NCBI RefSeq assembly: GCF_027923405.1
Contig: NZ_BQYI01000001.1
Span: 7,501-71,500, forward strand
DNA length: 64,000 bases
Reading direction: 5' to 3'
Origin: Paenibacillus sp. YYML68
GTDB taxonomy: Bacteria > Bacillota > Bacilli > Paenibacillales > NBRC-103111
Made by a program: the position numbers and the translations under genes. This document shows, in pieces, positions 7,985 through 17,670 of the stretch; the stretch's first letter is position 1, and each line of letters starts with the position of its first letter. Under the pieces are notes generated by a model. The model did not search any database. It was not told the DNA's origin and was given only the letters and a program-made list of their open reading frames with translations.

Positions 7985-10030
7985 TTATTGTACGTTAAAG
8001 CGCGCGACGAGTTCGGAAAGCTCCCGCATCGAGTGCTGCAGCGCTTCTGCCGAGGACGCAATTTCCTGCATCAAGGCAAGCTGCTCTTCACTTCCCGCCG
8101 CTACATGCTGAGCGTTAGCAGAAGCCACTCTAGCGATTCCAGAAAGCTCCTCAATGGCCGCATTCACCTGCTCGGAGCTGGCCGCCATTTGTTCAGAAGC
8201 CGCAGATACCTCCAGCACCTGCTCATCTACAAGACGAATCTTCTCCAGTATGTCGCTGAAAGCACCCCCTGCCTGAAGCACCCACTGCGTCCCCTTCTCC
8301 ATATCCGTTACGCCATTCTCCACACTCATCACAGCCTCAGTCGAATAACGCTGAATCTCTGTAATCAGCCCGCCCACTTGCTCCGCTGACTTCTTCGTCT
8401 GATCGGCGAGCTTCCGAATCTCTTGCGCGACCACTGCGAAGCCCTTGCCATGCTCGCCGGCGCGCGAAGCCTCGATGCCCGCATTCAAGGACAGCAGATT
8501 CGTCTGGTTGCTAATGGCCGTAATGACCTGCATAATGTTGCCGATCTGCTGGGAATGCTCGTTCAGCTTCAATATAATGCTCGCCGTATCTTGGACGGTA
8601 CGACTCGCCTTATGCATGCCAGTCACCGCTTGTTGAATTCTCTGGTTGCCGTCAGCTGCCTTACTAAGCGTTACTTCCGAGTAGCTCCTGGCAATCGTCG
8701 ACGACTCTGCGATACGCTGAATGCCTACAGACAGCTCTTCCATCGCCCTCGAGCTCTCTTCACTTGCATTCATCTGCGTCTCCGCGCCTGCTGATACCTC
8801 CTGCGCATTCACAGCAATTGTCTCCGCTACTTCACCTGTCTGCTCTGCGCTCGCAGCCAGCTGATCCGAAGTCGCCGCCACCGTGGCGGTGTGCTCGGAT
8901 ACCGTCATGATCATGGTGCGCAGGTTATCGGTCGTCCGGTTGAAGTGCTCGGCCATCTGACCGAACTCGTCACGAGTCGTGACCTGGATATGATGCGTAA
9001 AGTCTCCGCAAGCGAGTCGTTCGGAGAGCTGATGAAGCTTGCGAATATGAAGGTTCAGCCTGTGCACATACCACCAGATCGTGATCGAAATAAGGACAAC
9101 GCCCGCCACTCCGATCCAGAGGAGGTTACGGATTAAGCTGTATACAGGAGCCATCATTTCGTGATTCGGCAACACGGTGGCGATAATCCAGCCCGTACCA
9201 CGTATTTCTTGATACGCTACATGCTGAACGCCCGCTTCGCTGATATACTTGGCAGTTCCTTTCTTATCAGCGAGCATCTTCCTAGCCATCTCGGCAAGCT
9301 CGGGGTTCGCATCCTCCTGCAACTTGACCTTCATGACACGATCTTGATCAGGTCCTGCGACATAGAGTCCATCCTTGGCAATCATGAAGGCCCAGCCGCT
9401 GCTGCCTACCTTCACATCCGATATCATCTTCTGTAAGGTGGTCAAATCCATATCGACCGTCGTCACTCCAATGAACTTACTCTGCGTGTCATATACAGGC
9501 GAAGCAGCCGTCGCCATCGTCACCTTGGACACCTCATCATAGAAGATGTCGGTGAACTGCGTAACCTTCTGATTCACTGCAATCTTATACCACGCCTGAT
9601 TCAAGTAATCGAACGCCGGATCGTTATACTCATCCGTAGACTGTATCCCGTTCTTATCACGGAACGAATACGTGGAGAAATATTTGGTCTTGGCCTGATA
9701 GGCATTAGCCTCCAAAAACACACCCAGCCCGAACGCATCCGGATTCGCTTCGAGTCCGCGTTTGAACATCGACTCGTAGTCTTGCAGATCCAGCTTCTTA
9801 TGCGTGTCTGTTAGAATACGCGCCATCACCTCAGATAGCTTCTGATGAACCATCATCCGTCCCTCTACATCTGACGCGATGCGGTGAAGCTGCTCCTCCA
9901 TAGCGACCTCGCTTTGCTGCGAAATAATGCGACTTGCATACAAGTAAGAAGCCCCTACCACAGCAGTTAACACGATCATGACAACAGGTAAGAACAGAAG
10001 TAACGTTTTGGCTCGAATACTCTTGAACAT
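7985..10030 (-). CDS. Methyl-accepting chemotaxis protein with dCache sensor domain
   Basis: 681 aa. TM1 ~10-32, extracellular double-Cache (PAS-like) sensor ~35-300 (FGLGVFLEAN, QAWYKIAVN, ASPVYDTQSKFIGVTTVDMDL), TM2 ~302-321, HAMP ~322-375, then the coiled-coil signalling domain whose hairpin tip reads NQTNLLSLNAGIEASRAGEHGKGFAVVA. It senses a small ligand outside the cell and controls CheA; the ligand cannot be read from sequence. ATG 10030 is preferred because GGAGG lies about 10 bases upstream; an in-frame ATG at 10114 has only a weak site. Single-gene unit. Confidence 0.95.
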   Translation of the reverse strand: MFKSIRAKTLLLFLPVVMIVLTAVVGASYLYASRIISQQSEVAMEEQLHRIASDVEGRMMVHQKLSEVMARILTDTHKKLDLQDYESMFKRGLEANPDAFGLGVFLEANAYQAKTKYFSTYSFRDKNGIQSTDEYNDPAFDYLNQAWYKIAVNQKVTQFTDIFYDEVSKVTMATAASPVYDTQSKFIGVTTVDMDLTTLQKMISDVKVGSSGWAFMIAKDGLYVAGPDQDRVMKVKLQEDANPELAEMARKMLADKKGTAKYISEAGVQHVAYQEIRGTGWIIATVLPNHEMMAPVYSLIRNLLWIGVAGVVLISITIWWYVHRLNLHIRKLHQLSERLACGDFTHHIQVTTRDEFGQMAEHFNRTTDNLRTMIMTVSEHTATVAATSDQLAASAEQTGEVAETIAVNAQEVSAGAETQMNASEESSRAMEELSVGIQRIAESSTIARSYSEVTLSKAADGNQRIQQAVTGMHKASRTVQDTASIILKLNEHSQQIGNIMQVITAISNQTNLLSLNAGIEASRAGEHGKGFAVVAQEIRKLADQTKKSAEQVGGLITEIQRYSTEAVMSVENGVTDMEKGTQWVLQAGGAFSDILEKIRLVDEQVLEVSAASEQMAASSEQVNAAIEELSGIARVASANAQHVAAGSEEQLALMQEIASSAEALQHSMRELSELVARFNVQ

Positions 10031-10151
10031 ATGTGAATGGCCTCCAATTCTTTTTTCTACATAATTCGACACCATTCGATCGAACCCTTCTCTCAAACGT
10101 TCAGATCCTTTCATTTATTTCTTTCAATTCCTTATCAATGTATAAATTAGC

Positions 10152-10193
10152 AAAAAGCCCCCGCGTCAGAGATTACTCGTAACGTCAGGGGCT
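10152..10193 (-). terminator. Terminator of the gld-like ABC operon
   Basis: Minus-strand AGCCCCTGACGT... pairs imperfectly with ...ACGCGGGGGCT, followed by TTTTT. It lies ~60 bp after the stop of the last operon gene. Confidence 0.7.
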
Positions 10194-10251
10194 CCTGAAC
10201 AATGTATTCACTTACAGTCAGGCATTCCACCTGCATGTCTAACGTCCTGCC

Positions 10252-11172
10252 TCACTTCTCCTTCGCGTGATCGGCCAGCTCCTGTACGCTCGCCATCGGT
10301 ACGGCCAGCGCCCAGTCGCTGCCTGCGCGCACGATCCAGACAAGGTCACCCTCGACCTTGCCGGTATAGGTCACGGTCGACTCGCCGCTGTCCTCGGCCG
10401 CGTTCTTCAGCTCGAGGCGCAGCTCAGGCTGCCCGAGACCTTGCACCTCCGCCGCACGCCTCGGCAGCTGGTCGGTCAAGAGCGATGCTGCCCGGTCGAG
10501 GAAGCCGAGCGCCTCGTTACCCGCAAGCTCGCGCTCGCCCAGCGTCCATTTCGACTCGAACGCTGACTTGTCCGGCTCTGTCTTCGTCAGCGTCCAGCTC
10601 GCATCCTTCCAGCTTACGGACAGCCCGCGTACCTTATCGTACTCGACCAGCACCGCGTTCTTATCCATGAAGTCGAGCGGCTGCTTCACCAGCGACATAT
10701 AATCGCCCTCGCTCAGCTGGAACACGTCTCCCGCTCCGCCCAGTCTCGCATAATACGCCGCACCGACCGGCACCTTATCGCCGATCTCCAGCACTTGCTC
10801 TACGCCGCCCGCAGCCTGCATGGTCAGCTTCACCTTCGGCTCAGTCAGACCGAACGAGCTGACGTCCGTAGCGTCCGCTGTCACGACCTTATCCTTCTTC
10901 AATCCTACGAAGCTAGATACCCACGCATCCGCGCCATAAGAGGTCAGCGGCAGAGGCGATGGCATCGCCATCGCCCACTTGCCGTCCTGACGCTCCAGCG
11001 TCGTGACCGCTTCCCCGTTCTGGATCGTGAAGCGCTCCACGTCGCCGCTCTGTACCTGTACGAGCGCAGGCAGCTGCTCCGGCTTCTCCTTGAAGAAGTC
11101 CTGGCTCGACGCATACCAGAAGCCACCGATACACACCAGCACTAGAATAAGCGTTGGAAGGAGCCGCTTCAT
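10252..11172 (-). CDS. DUF4340 membrane-anchored protein of the gld-like operon
   Basis: 306 aa. One N-terminal membrane anchor (LLPTLILVLVCIGGFWYA) and an extracytoplasmic domain with the DUF4340 pattern: FTIQNGEAVTTLERQDGKWAM, SSFGLTEPKVKLTM, VGAAYYARLGG. DUF4340 proteins are regular partners of GldG-like ABC components; the operon probably handles an envelope substrate, but the substrate is unknown. ATG at 11172 has GGAGGAG 6 bases upstream and overlaps the gldG-like stop (ATGA), so translation is coupled. Confidence 0.85.
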   Translation of the reverse strand: MKRLLPTLILVLVCIGGFWYASSQDFFKEKPEQLPALVQVQSGDVERFTIQNGEAVTTLERQDGKWAMAMPSPLPLTSYGADAWVSSFVGLKKDKVVTADATDVSSFGLTEPKVKLTMQAAGGVEQVLEIGDKVPVGAAYYARLGGAGDVFQLSEGDYMSLVKQPLDFMDKNAVLVEYDKVRGLSVSWKDASWTLTKTEPDKSAFESKWTLGERELAGNEALGFLDRAASLLTDQLPRRAAEVQGLGQPELRLELKNAAEDSGESTVTYTGKVEGDLVWIVRAGSDWALAVPMASVQELADHAKEK

Positions 11173-12566
11173 CCTGTTCTCCTCCTCCACCAGATCACGC
11201 CGCCGACGAGCAGGAAGAACAGCGGGAACAGCACGACCGTCCCGAGGAAAATCATATACCCTTGCTCACCTGTCACCGTCGCTGTCGTCAACTTGTCGCC
11301 CTCGCGCGGACGAATCGTCACCTGATCCTGCTGCTCCTGCAGCCAGCCGACGCTGTTGAGCGCGAAGTCGCGGTTACCCTGCTGCTGAATGTATCGATCG
11401 AGCAGGAACGTCGAGCCGCCAAGCACGACCGCCTTCGGCTTGCTCTCCTTGTTCTCCACGACATAGCCGAGCTGGAGCGGACCTTGGACGTCGCTCGCTT
11501 CCTTCTTGCTCGACCCTTGCGACGCCAGCGCTTGCAGATTCGTCTCGCCATACGCCTGGTTCGTCGTCGTTAAGATCGGGGTAGCGGAGTAATCGCTGCT
11601 CGGCTGGTCCGACTTCAGCGTCACCGCTAGCGTCATCACGGTCAGCAGGTTGTACTCCTGCAGCTTGCGCGTAATCTCATGACCGCTGTATTCCGGCACG
11701 ATGCTGAGCGGATCGTTGAACACGCCCTGCTTCGGCTCGATCGCGATGGCGTGCTGGTCGGTAATGCCGTACGCCGCCATCAGCGCGTCGATGTTCTTCC
11801 ACTTCGTCTTCATATCCGGGTTGAAGCCGAGCGCCAAGTACAGCTTCGCCTGATCCCCCGCGAGGAACGTCTTGACGAGCTCCGCCTCCTGATCGGTCAA
11901 GTCCGTCTCCGGGCCGATGATGGCGAGCACCTCAGCATCATCGGGAATCGCACCCTCCCGCAGCAGGTTCAGCTCCTTCACCTCGTAATTGGCTTCCTCT
12001 AGGCCGCTGCGCCACAGACTCATCTGAGCGAGCGGAATTTCGTTATGACCAGTTAAGAAATACAGCTTGCGCTTCTCCTTCACGTTCAGGTTCACGAGCG
12101 CCTGCGTCAGCTTCTCTTCTCCGCTGAAGCTGTAGCCTTGTGCATTCTGTTGACTCGGGAGAAACATGTCATAGAAGTAGATCGTCTTCTTCTGTCCGCC
12201 GCTCTCAATGACGAGCGTTCCGCCTGGATCGACCTCGTATTGCCGCGCCACCGCAGGCTGCTGCACCGGATCATATTCCTCCAGCACAAGACGACCGCTA
12301 TGCTTCTTGTACGCCTGCACGAGCTCGACGACCTCCCGCTTCATATACGGGTTCGTCTCCGTCGTCGTGAAGGACAAGATACGCACGTCCTTATCGAGCG
12401 CTGCGAGCGTCGATTTCGTCTGATCGGTCAGCGTGAACTTGCTGTTCTCCGTCAGATCGACCTGCATCCCCTTCAATGAGTTCATAAATATCGTAAGCAC
12501 GATCGCAATGCCGATCACCGCGAGCGACAGCACCGTCGCATTCGTGCCGCGAATCCACTTATTCAC
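11169..12566 (-). CDS. GldG-like ABC transporter auxiliary protein
   Basis: 465 aa of the ABC_transp_aux/GldG family: N-terminal TM (VLSLAVIGIAIVLTIFMNSL), an extracytoplasmic domain with VDLTENSKFTLTDQTKSTLAALDKDVRI (the usual opening of the family), EYDPVQQPAVARQYEV and LYFLTGHNEIPL, and a C-terminal TM ending in WRRRTG. GTG at 12566 is chosen because GGAGG lies 10 bases upstream. It overlaps the next gene by 4 bases. Such proteins accompany GldA/GldF-type ABC exporters; in Firmicutes the role is not known. Confidence 0.88.
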   Translation of the reverse strand: MNKWIRGTNATVLSLAVIGIAIVLTIFMNSLKGMQVDLTENSKFTLTDQTKSTLAALDKDVRILSFTTTETNPYMKREVVELVQAYKKHSGRLVLEEYDPVQQPAVARQYEVDPGGTLVIESGGQKKTIYFYDMFLPSQQNAQGYSFSGEEKLTQALVNLNVKEKRKLYFLTGHNEIPLAQMSLWRSGLEEANYEVKELNLLREGAIPDDAEVLAIIGPETDLTDQEAELVKTFLAGDQAKLYLALGFNPDMKTKWKNIDALMAAYGITDQHAIAIEPKQGVFNDPLSIVPEYSGHEITRKLQEYNLLTVMTLAVTLKSDQPSSDYSATPILTTTNQAYGETNLQALASQGSSKKEASDVQGPLQLGYVVENKESKPKAVVLGGSTFLLDRYIQQQGNRDFALNSVGWLQEQQDQVTIRPREGDKLTTATVTGEQGYMIFLGTVVLFPLFFLLVGGVIWWRRRTG

Positions 12567-12689
12567 TTGGCCTCTTCCTCCTTCTGCAGCCGGGCATCGG
12601 CAACGCAATCGTTCCGCGCCCCATCTATACACACTGCCCGTAGCAGGCAGCTCCGTTCCTCGCATGCTTACCTTGACCTTACTGCATCG

Positions 12690-13403
12690 TTACTTCCACC
12701 GCTTGCGCTCCAGCACCTGCACGCTCAGCACGAGGAACACCGCGATGAAGGTGATGTAGAACAGCACGTCAGCGAAGTCAAGCACACCCTTCTGCAGGTC
12801 GCCTGCCCGGCCGACAATGGAGAACATGCCGAGGTAATCCTTCAGCTTACCCCCTACCGTATCGCCGATCCACTCAATCGTCCAGCAGACGAGCAGCAGC
12901 GCGAACGCCGCGATGCCGGACACCATCTGATGTGACGACAGCGTCGAAGCGAACAAGCCGACCGCCATCATCGCTGCACCGATGAGCAGCATGGCGAGAT
13001 ACGACAGCCACAGCACCGGCTGATCGAGCGGACCGTATGCACTGAGAATGAGCGGGTACAGAAGGCTGCCCCCGACGAGCATACCAAGCACCGCCAGCGC
13101 CGATATATATTTACCAACAACCATCTCAGTCAAGCTCATCGGCGACGTCAGCAGCAGCTCGTCCGTGCCCTGCCGCAGCTCATCGGATACGAGCCGCATC
13201 GTCAGCATCGGAATAACGAGCAGCAGCACGAACGTCATGTTGCCGAAGATCGGCCGCACATCGACCACATAAGGCGGGTACAGGAAGTTCGCGCTGAAGA
13301 AGTACCCCGCGATGACGAAGAAGAAGGCGAACGCCGCATACGCAATCGGAGAGTAGAAGTACATCTGCAGCTCCTTGCGCGTCATAGCCATCATTCTACG
13401 CAT
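12690..13403 (-). CDS. GldF-like ABC-2 type permease
   Basis: 237 aa, six predicted membrane helices, with the ABC-2 pattern RLVSDELRQGTDELLLTSPMSLTEMVVGKY (~70-100) typical of GldF-like permeases. The start overlaps the ATPase stop by 8 bases, with GAGGTG 7 bases before the ATG. It should form the membrane channel with the ATPase encoded just upstream. Confidence 0.9.
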   Translation of the reverse strand: MRRMMAMTRKELQMYFYSPIAYAAFAFFFVIAGYFFSANFLYPPYVVDVRPIFGNMTFVLLLVIPMLTMRLVSDELRQGTDELLLTSPMSLTEMVVGKYISALAVLGMLVGGSLLYPLILSAYGPLDQPVLWLSYLAMLLIGAAMMAVGLFASTLSSHQMVSGIAAFALLLVCWTIEWIGDTVGGKLKDYLGMFSIVGRAGDLQKGVLDFADVLFYITFIAVFLVLSVQVLERKRWK

Positions 13404-14442
13404 GGCCCTTCACCTCCTCGCTGTCTGTGGACGCGCTGCCATCCGAGGTCGCAGCTCCGCTCTGCGCCGACTCTCCGCTCTCCCCGGACTCGAGCTTCTC
13501 GTCGGTCGTCAGCTTCAGGAAGATGTCCTCGAGGCTGAGCGACTCTCGCTTCATGCCGACGATCGGCAACCGCTGCTCCGCCATCCGGTAGAACACCGCC
13601 TCGCGAATGTCGTTTCCAGTCTGCGAAGCGACGACCGCCTGCACGAGTCCATCCGTCGACATCTCCGATGTTGGAGAGGCCTCGCGCACCTCGGTGACCC
13701 CAGGGATGGCCGCCAGCTCGGCGAGCACCGTCTCCCGCGGCCCCTTCACCTCGAGCGACAGCTCGAATCGGTCGTTCAGCGACTGCGCCAGACGCTCTGG
13801 CTGACCGTCGACGACGATTGTCCCTTGATTAATAATAAGCACCCGATTACAGAGTGAATTGATTTCCGGCAAAATGTGCGTGCTGAGCAGCACCGTATGC
13901 TTCTCCCCGAGCTCGCGGATAAGCTGACGAATCTCGATAATCTGCTTCGGGTCAAGTCCAGACGTCGGCTCATCCAATACGAGCAGGTCCGGCTCATGGA
14001 GTATTGCCTGCGCCAGCCCGAGGCGCTGCTTGTAGCCCTTGGACAGGCCGCGAATGATCTGGCGCTCCCGCCCTGTCAGACCGAGTCGCTCGATCACCTC
14101 GCCGATGCGCGTCTTCTGGTTGCGCACCGGGATGTCTCGAAGATCGGCAATGAACTTCAAGTATGCCTGCACCGACAGCTCGGGATACAGCGGCGGCGTC
14201 TCCGGCAAGTAGCCGATCTTCTGACGCGCCTTCTTCGGCTGATCGGCCATCGACAGCCCATCTACGCGAATCGTCCCGCGAGTCGGGTTCAGGTAGCCGG
14301 TGATCATCCGCATCGTCGTCGTCTTGCCCGCACCGTTCGGCCCGAGGAAGCCGACAATTTCGCCGCGCTCCATCGTGAAGTCGACATCGTGAACGCCCCT
14401 CTGATTTTCGTATAACTTACTGACCTGTTTGACCTCCAGCAC
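13396..14442 (-). CDS. ABC transporter ATP-binding protein (GldA-like)
   Basis: 348 aa. Walker A GPNGAGKTTT (~33-42), Q-loop GYLPETPPLYPEL, signature LSKGYKQRLGLA, Walker B LLVLDEPTSGLDP, H-loop STHIL. After ~220 there is an extra regulatory domain (FELSLEVKGPRETV, then LEDIFLKLTTDE), as usual for ABC-2 exporter ATPases, and a Ser/Gly-rich tail. A GTG at 14442 with GGGAGG 7 bases upstream is preferred; ATG 14460 is an in-frame alternative with a weaker site. First gene of a four-gene operon (ATPase, permease, GldG-like, DUF4340) ending at 10252. Confidence 0.92.
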   Translation of the reverse strand: MLEVKQVSKLYENQRGVHDVDFTMERGEIVGFLGPNGAGKTTTMRMITGYLNPTRGTIRVDGLSMADQPKKARQKIGYLPETPPLYPELSVQAYLKFIADLRDIPVRNQKTRIGEVIERLGLTGRERQIIRGLSKGYKQRLGLAQAILHEPDLLVLDEPTSGLDPKQIIEIRQLIRELGEKHTVLLSTHILPEINSLCNRVLIINQGTIVVDGQPERLAQSLNDRFELSLEVKGPRETVLAELAAIPGVTEVREASPTSEMSTDGLVQAVVASQTGNDIREAVFYRMAEQRLPIVGMKRESLSLEDIFLKLTTDEKLESGESGESAQSGAATSDGSASTDSEEVKGHA

Positions 14443-14646
14443 CTCAATACCTCCCGTCATCCATACCCTTGCTTCTCTATCCAGCTATGTCCAGCTGAAC
14501 GCGAGAATAACCTTCACACACTATATCCCTGAATATGTAAGCCAACCTTAACGAAAGCTGAAAACTAACTTAAAAATATGTGTCCAAAATGTGAACGGGA
14601 GACGGCTAGTGGGGTTGTATTGTCTGACATCGCGTTAACATTGACA

Positions 14647-14655
14647 TGGTATACT
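14647..14655 (+). promoter_or_regulatory. Possible extended -10 promoter
   Basis: TGGTATACT has the TGn extension and a 5/6 -10 match, 38 bp before the gene at 14693. No convincing -35 lies at the right distance, so this is tentative. Confidence 0.3.
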
Positions 14656-14692
14656 GGATACATATCGAGTCATTATCGAATGGAGGAATTGT

Positions 14693-15805
14693 ATGCTTGA
14701 GCTTGTTCTGCCTATCGTCTTCATACTCGCGGTCATGGCCGTGATCTTCGTCGTCATAAAAGCTATTAGGGCTGCTATATCTAGCCATAATCTGCCCACT
14801 TCCCGTTCACATTCCCAGCCCCCTGCACCTCCTGTGTTCGAGGATTCAGCTCTGCCTGAGTCACTCGGGCTTCAGCACGATATTCCGCTGCAGGCAGCTG
14901 TGGCGCGACTAGAGCAAGCGTTCACCCCGGAGCTGGAGGCAAGACTGCGGGAACGGGTGCTGCGCCGCTATCCGCAGATGACTGCTGCAGAGTTCAAGTG
15001 GAGGCTGCTGGAGCTGAAGCGATACTTCGTCATGACGGCCGTCCTGAAGGACGTGCCGATGTTCAGCGAAGCTGTCGACGAGCTATGGCATGAGCTGCTC
15101 ATGTTCACACGGGAATATCACAAGCTGTGCGAGGCGCTCGCTGGTGAGCACATTCACCATGCTCCGCATGCTTCAGATGGCGAGCCGAATCCCGGCGCGC
15201 GCGCGTGGTTCGACTGGGTGTATGCACAGCTGTTCGTGGCAACGCCGTATTCCGCATATATATGGAAGCCATTTTTCCGACATCCGTTGAACCGCGAGCT
15301 GCTGGACGACCTTCGACTGTCTGCAGAGGCTGATCTGACGGGCCGTCTGTTCCACTCGAAGGCGGCGGGCCGTCATCCTGAGATTAAGCAGACCATTAGC
15401 AGGCTGATCATGAAGGCGAAGCAGCAGATTCCATCCGCTGATACGGGCAATGGCACGTACTCGGACCACCCTCGTCCGCACTATCAATCGAGCGATTACT
15501 TGCCGTACATGGGCGGGGCGATGATGTATTACTCGTACTGCACAAGACCTGACGACGAGGACGACTTCGAGTGCCGGATGTCGGAGCATTACGCGCAGGA
15601 GGATAAGGAGGCTGAGCGCCGCGACAACAGTACTAGCGGTTGTGGCAGCAGCGGCTCGGGAGACGCGGACTCGAGCTGTCGGACGAGTCATTCGGACGAC
15701 TCCGACTCGAACAAGAGCGGGGCTTCGTCTGGTTGTTCGTCGACGAGCTGTTCGTCGTCATCGAGCTGTTCGTCCTCGTCGAGCTGTGGGGGCGGCGGGG
15801 ATTAG
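14693..15805 (+). CDS. Membrane-anchored protein with WH-motif domain and Ser/Cys-rich tail
   Basis: 370 aa. One N-terminal TM helix (LVLPIVFILAVMAVIFVVI), a proline-rich spacer, a globular part ~65-230, then a polar low-complexity tail. The globular part contains VDELWHELLMFTREYHKLCE and HIHH, which recalls the DxxWH...Y pattern of GRDP/DUF1399-type glycine-rich-domain proteins; this is a resemblance only. The last ~65 residues are Ser, Asp, Gly and Cys (CSSTSCSSSSSC, then CGGGGD) with about nine cysteines. TGGAGG stands 8-9 bases before the ATG. Single gene with no partner nearby; function unknown. Confidence 0.75.
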   Translation: MLELVLPIVFILAVMAVIFVVIKAIRAAISSHNLPTSRSHSQPPAPPVFEDSALPESLGLQHDIPLQAAVARLEQAFTPELEARLRERVLRRYPQMTAAEFKWRLLELKRYFVMTAVLKDVPMFSEAVDELWHELLMFTREYHKLCEALAGEHIHHAPHASDGEPNPGARAWFDWVYAQLFVATPYSAYIWKPFFRHPLNRELLDDLRLSAEADLTGRLFHSKAAGRHPEIKQTISRLIMKAKQQIPSADTGNGTYSDHPRPHYQSSDYLPYMGGAMMYYSYCTRPDDEDDFECRMSEHYAQEDKEAERRDNSTSGCGSSGSGDADSSCRTSHSDDSDSNKSGASSGCSSTSCSSSSSCSSSSSCGGGGD

Positions 15806-16287
15806 AGGGGTAATACTCCTAATCTTTACTTATGTTAGGGAGTTTTAATCTCTAGCTTATTCCTAGACCTGCTCCATGTACTGTTAAAATGGGAACAGTA
15901 TCTATCAACAGTTATCTCGGGTTAAATCGGTAGGGAGCTTATGTTAAAGTCACTCCACTCCTACCATTGTACAAACAAGATATGAGAGAATACGTTTAGG
16001 TACCAACCGGGGATTAGCCATCTTCGAGACTATTCTTGCCCCGGTTAGTTATAGCCAGTTGGTTAAAGCCCTCAACAAGATAATTATTAAAACAGGATAA
16101 CAGGTTATCAAGGAAAAGATACACTTAAATACTTTTATAACTTGTAGTTTGTATAATTTATGATACTCTATTTTTATAGCTGGATGTTCCAGCAGTATTA
16201 ATAAGGGTTATAGTCGTAATCCGAAAAACAAGCATAGTTTGTAACAAAAGATACTACCTTTGCGAGTATTTTATTGGGGTGACGTTT
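15806..16287 (+). other. 480-bp non-coding stretch at the edge of the accessory region
   Basis: No ORF with a credible start. G+C falls sharply here relative to the genes on the left. An inverted repeat AACCGGGG (16005-16012) / CCCCGGTT (16039-16046) with a 26-base loop lacks a T-run, so it is not an obvious terminator. GGGGTGA before the ATG at 16288 is the ribosome site of the next gene. Confidence 0.6.
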
Positions 16288-16548
16288 ATGGATTTTCACA
16301 TGTTAAAGGAAGCTTATAGCTTTGAAATTTCAGAAGGGGAATACCTTGAAATAAAAACTGATTTTGAAACGATTGAAATAAACACAGGTTCTCCCCACAA
16401 GTTTCTTACTGAACGCCACAATTTAATCCGATTTATTTCCGAGGAATTCGAAGATGAGTATCAAAGCGATGACCCTCTGCATGCTGTCTACTTTCTTCCT
16501 TCTCATAAGGAGAAAGAATTTATAAAGTTACTATATAAGTTGAACTAA
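16288..16548 (+). pseudogene. Gene A, 5' part (cut by an IS630-type element)
   Basis: 82 native codons (16288-16533) followed by four codons and a stop supplied by the IS end. The product starts MDFHMLKEAYSFEISEGEYLEI and is acidic. Joining 16533 to 17700, i.e. deleting the element and one TA copy, continues the frame without a stop to 18092 and gives a 212-aa protein. GGGGTGA stands 5 bases before the ATG. No recognised domain; low G+C like genes B and C. It is the first gene of the A-B-C operon. Confidence 0.75.
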
Positions 16549-16630
16549 AGTTTTAGGAAAGAATGGTAAGGAAATAACGATCTCTGTGTCGAATGAGTAA
16601 GGAAACTTATTCGGACAGGTAGGGATACAG

Positions 16631-17140
16631 ATGGAACAGCAGCATTCGTTAGAGGAAGTCACAAGGGCTATGAAGCAAGAGAAAGAACGTCGTATATATG
16701 AACGCTATCAAGCGGTGTACCTACATTTCAAGGGTAAGTCTGTCAAGGACATCTCTGAGACTCTGAATCGCAGTAAGGAAACTGTCAACCACTATATTCA
16801 GGCCTATAACACGGGTGGTCTCAAGGCGCTGCAAATGAAGTATTCGACTGGAGCTCCTACTCGATTGACGAAAGAGCAACAAGAACAATTAAAGCAAACC
16901 ATCGTTCAATCTGTTCCCCATGATGTAGGCTTCTCAGCTCGATATAACTGGACACTCGAGATCATTGCTTCGTATATTGAACGGGAATTCGGTCATCGTT
17001 ACTCCCTAAGAGGTGTGTCCAAGATGATGCACCGTCAAGGACTAAGCTATACGAAGCCAACGTACACTCTGGAGGCTGCCAACCCTGAGAAGCAACGACA
17101 GTTTACAGAGACAACATTTCCTGATTTAAAAAAAGATTGA
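16631..17140 (+). CDS. IS630-family transposase, ORF A (helix-turn-helix part)
   Basis: 169 aa. Two helix-turn-helix regions: KSVKDISETLNRSKETVNHYIQAYNTGGLKAL (~37-68) and a winged-helix-like segment RYNWTLEIIASYIEREFGHRYSLRGVSKMM (~103-132). It bears the DNA-end-binding role. It ends in a heptamer A AAA AAA near 17126-17133, in phase for a -1 ribosomal slip into ORF B; the fusion would be ~346 aa, the normal IS630 length. GGTAGGG precedes the ATG by 6 bases. Confidence 0.9.
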   Translation: MEQQHSLEEVTRAMKQEKERRIYERYQAVYLHFKGKSVKDISETLNRSKETVNHYIQAYNTGGLKALQMKYSTGAPTRLTKEQQEQLKQTIVQSVPHDVGFSARYNWTLEIIASYIEREFGHRYSLRGVSKMMHRQGLSYTKPTYTLEAANPEKQRQFTETTFPDLKKD

Positions 17141-17670
17141 TGAATGACGAAATCGCGCATCTGCTTTTTGAAGATGAATCGATGATAAGAGACTATCAGG
17201 CAATCCAGAAAACCTGGTTTCTTCGCGGTAAGCAGCGCATCATCCAGACGACGGGGAAACATCGCGGCGTGAAGCTGCTCGCCACGGTCGACTATGGGAC
17301 CGGACAGATCGTATGGCAGGAAGATGAGCAATATACGGCTGAGACTTTTTTAAAGTTTCTTCAAAAAGTGATGCTCGCGTACCCGACTGGTAAAGTTGTC
17401 ATTGTACTGGATAACGCCCGAATCCATCATGCGAAGCTGCTCCAACCGTTTCTGAATGAACTGGAAGGGAGACTTGAATTGGTATTTTTACCACCTTACA
17501 GTCCGCAATTAAACATTGTTGAAGGACTCTGGAAATGGCTTAAGTCTAGCGTAATCAACAATGTGTTTTATCACAGCGTTGCTGAAATACGAAAAAACGT
17601 TGGATTGTTCATGAGCGAGATTTTGAAAGACACTTGCTCGATCATTGACAGGCTATGTGTCAAGTTCTGA
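17137..17670 (+). CDS. IS630-family transposase, ORF B (DDE catalytic part)
   Basis: 177 aa in the -1 frame relative to ORF A. The catalytic triad is intact by eye: LLFEDES (Asp ~12), IVLDNARIHHAK (Asp ~89), PPYSPQLNIVEGLWKWLK (Glu ~126). It probably has no independent start and is made by frameshifting on the A-run just upstream; the TTG at 17137 is only the first possible start. The element therefore looks potentially active. Confidence 0.88.
   Translation: MMNDEIAHLLFEDESMIRDYQAIQKTWFLRGKQRIIQTTGKHRGVKLLATVDYGTGQIVWQEDEQYTAETFLKFLQKVMLAYPTGKVVIVLDNARIHHAKLLQPFLNELEGRLELVFLPPYSPQLNIVEGLWKWLKSSVINNVFYHSVAEIRKNVGLFMSEILKDTCSIIDRLCVKF

Noticed and set aside
16005..16046. AACCGGGG/CCCCGGTT hairpin as terminator of the gene ending at 15805
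   Set aside because: 200 bp away and no T-run on either strand.
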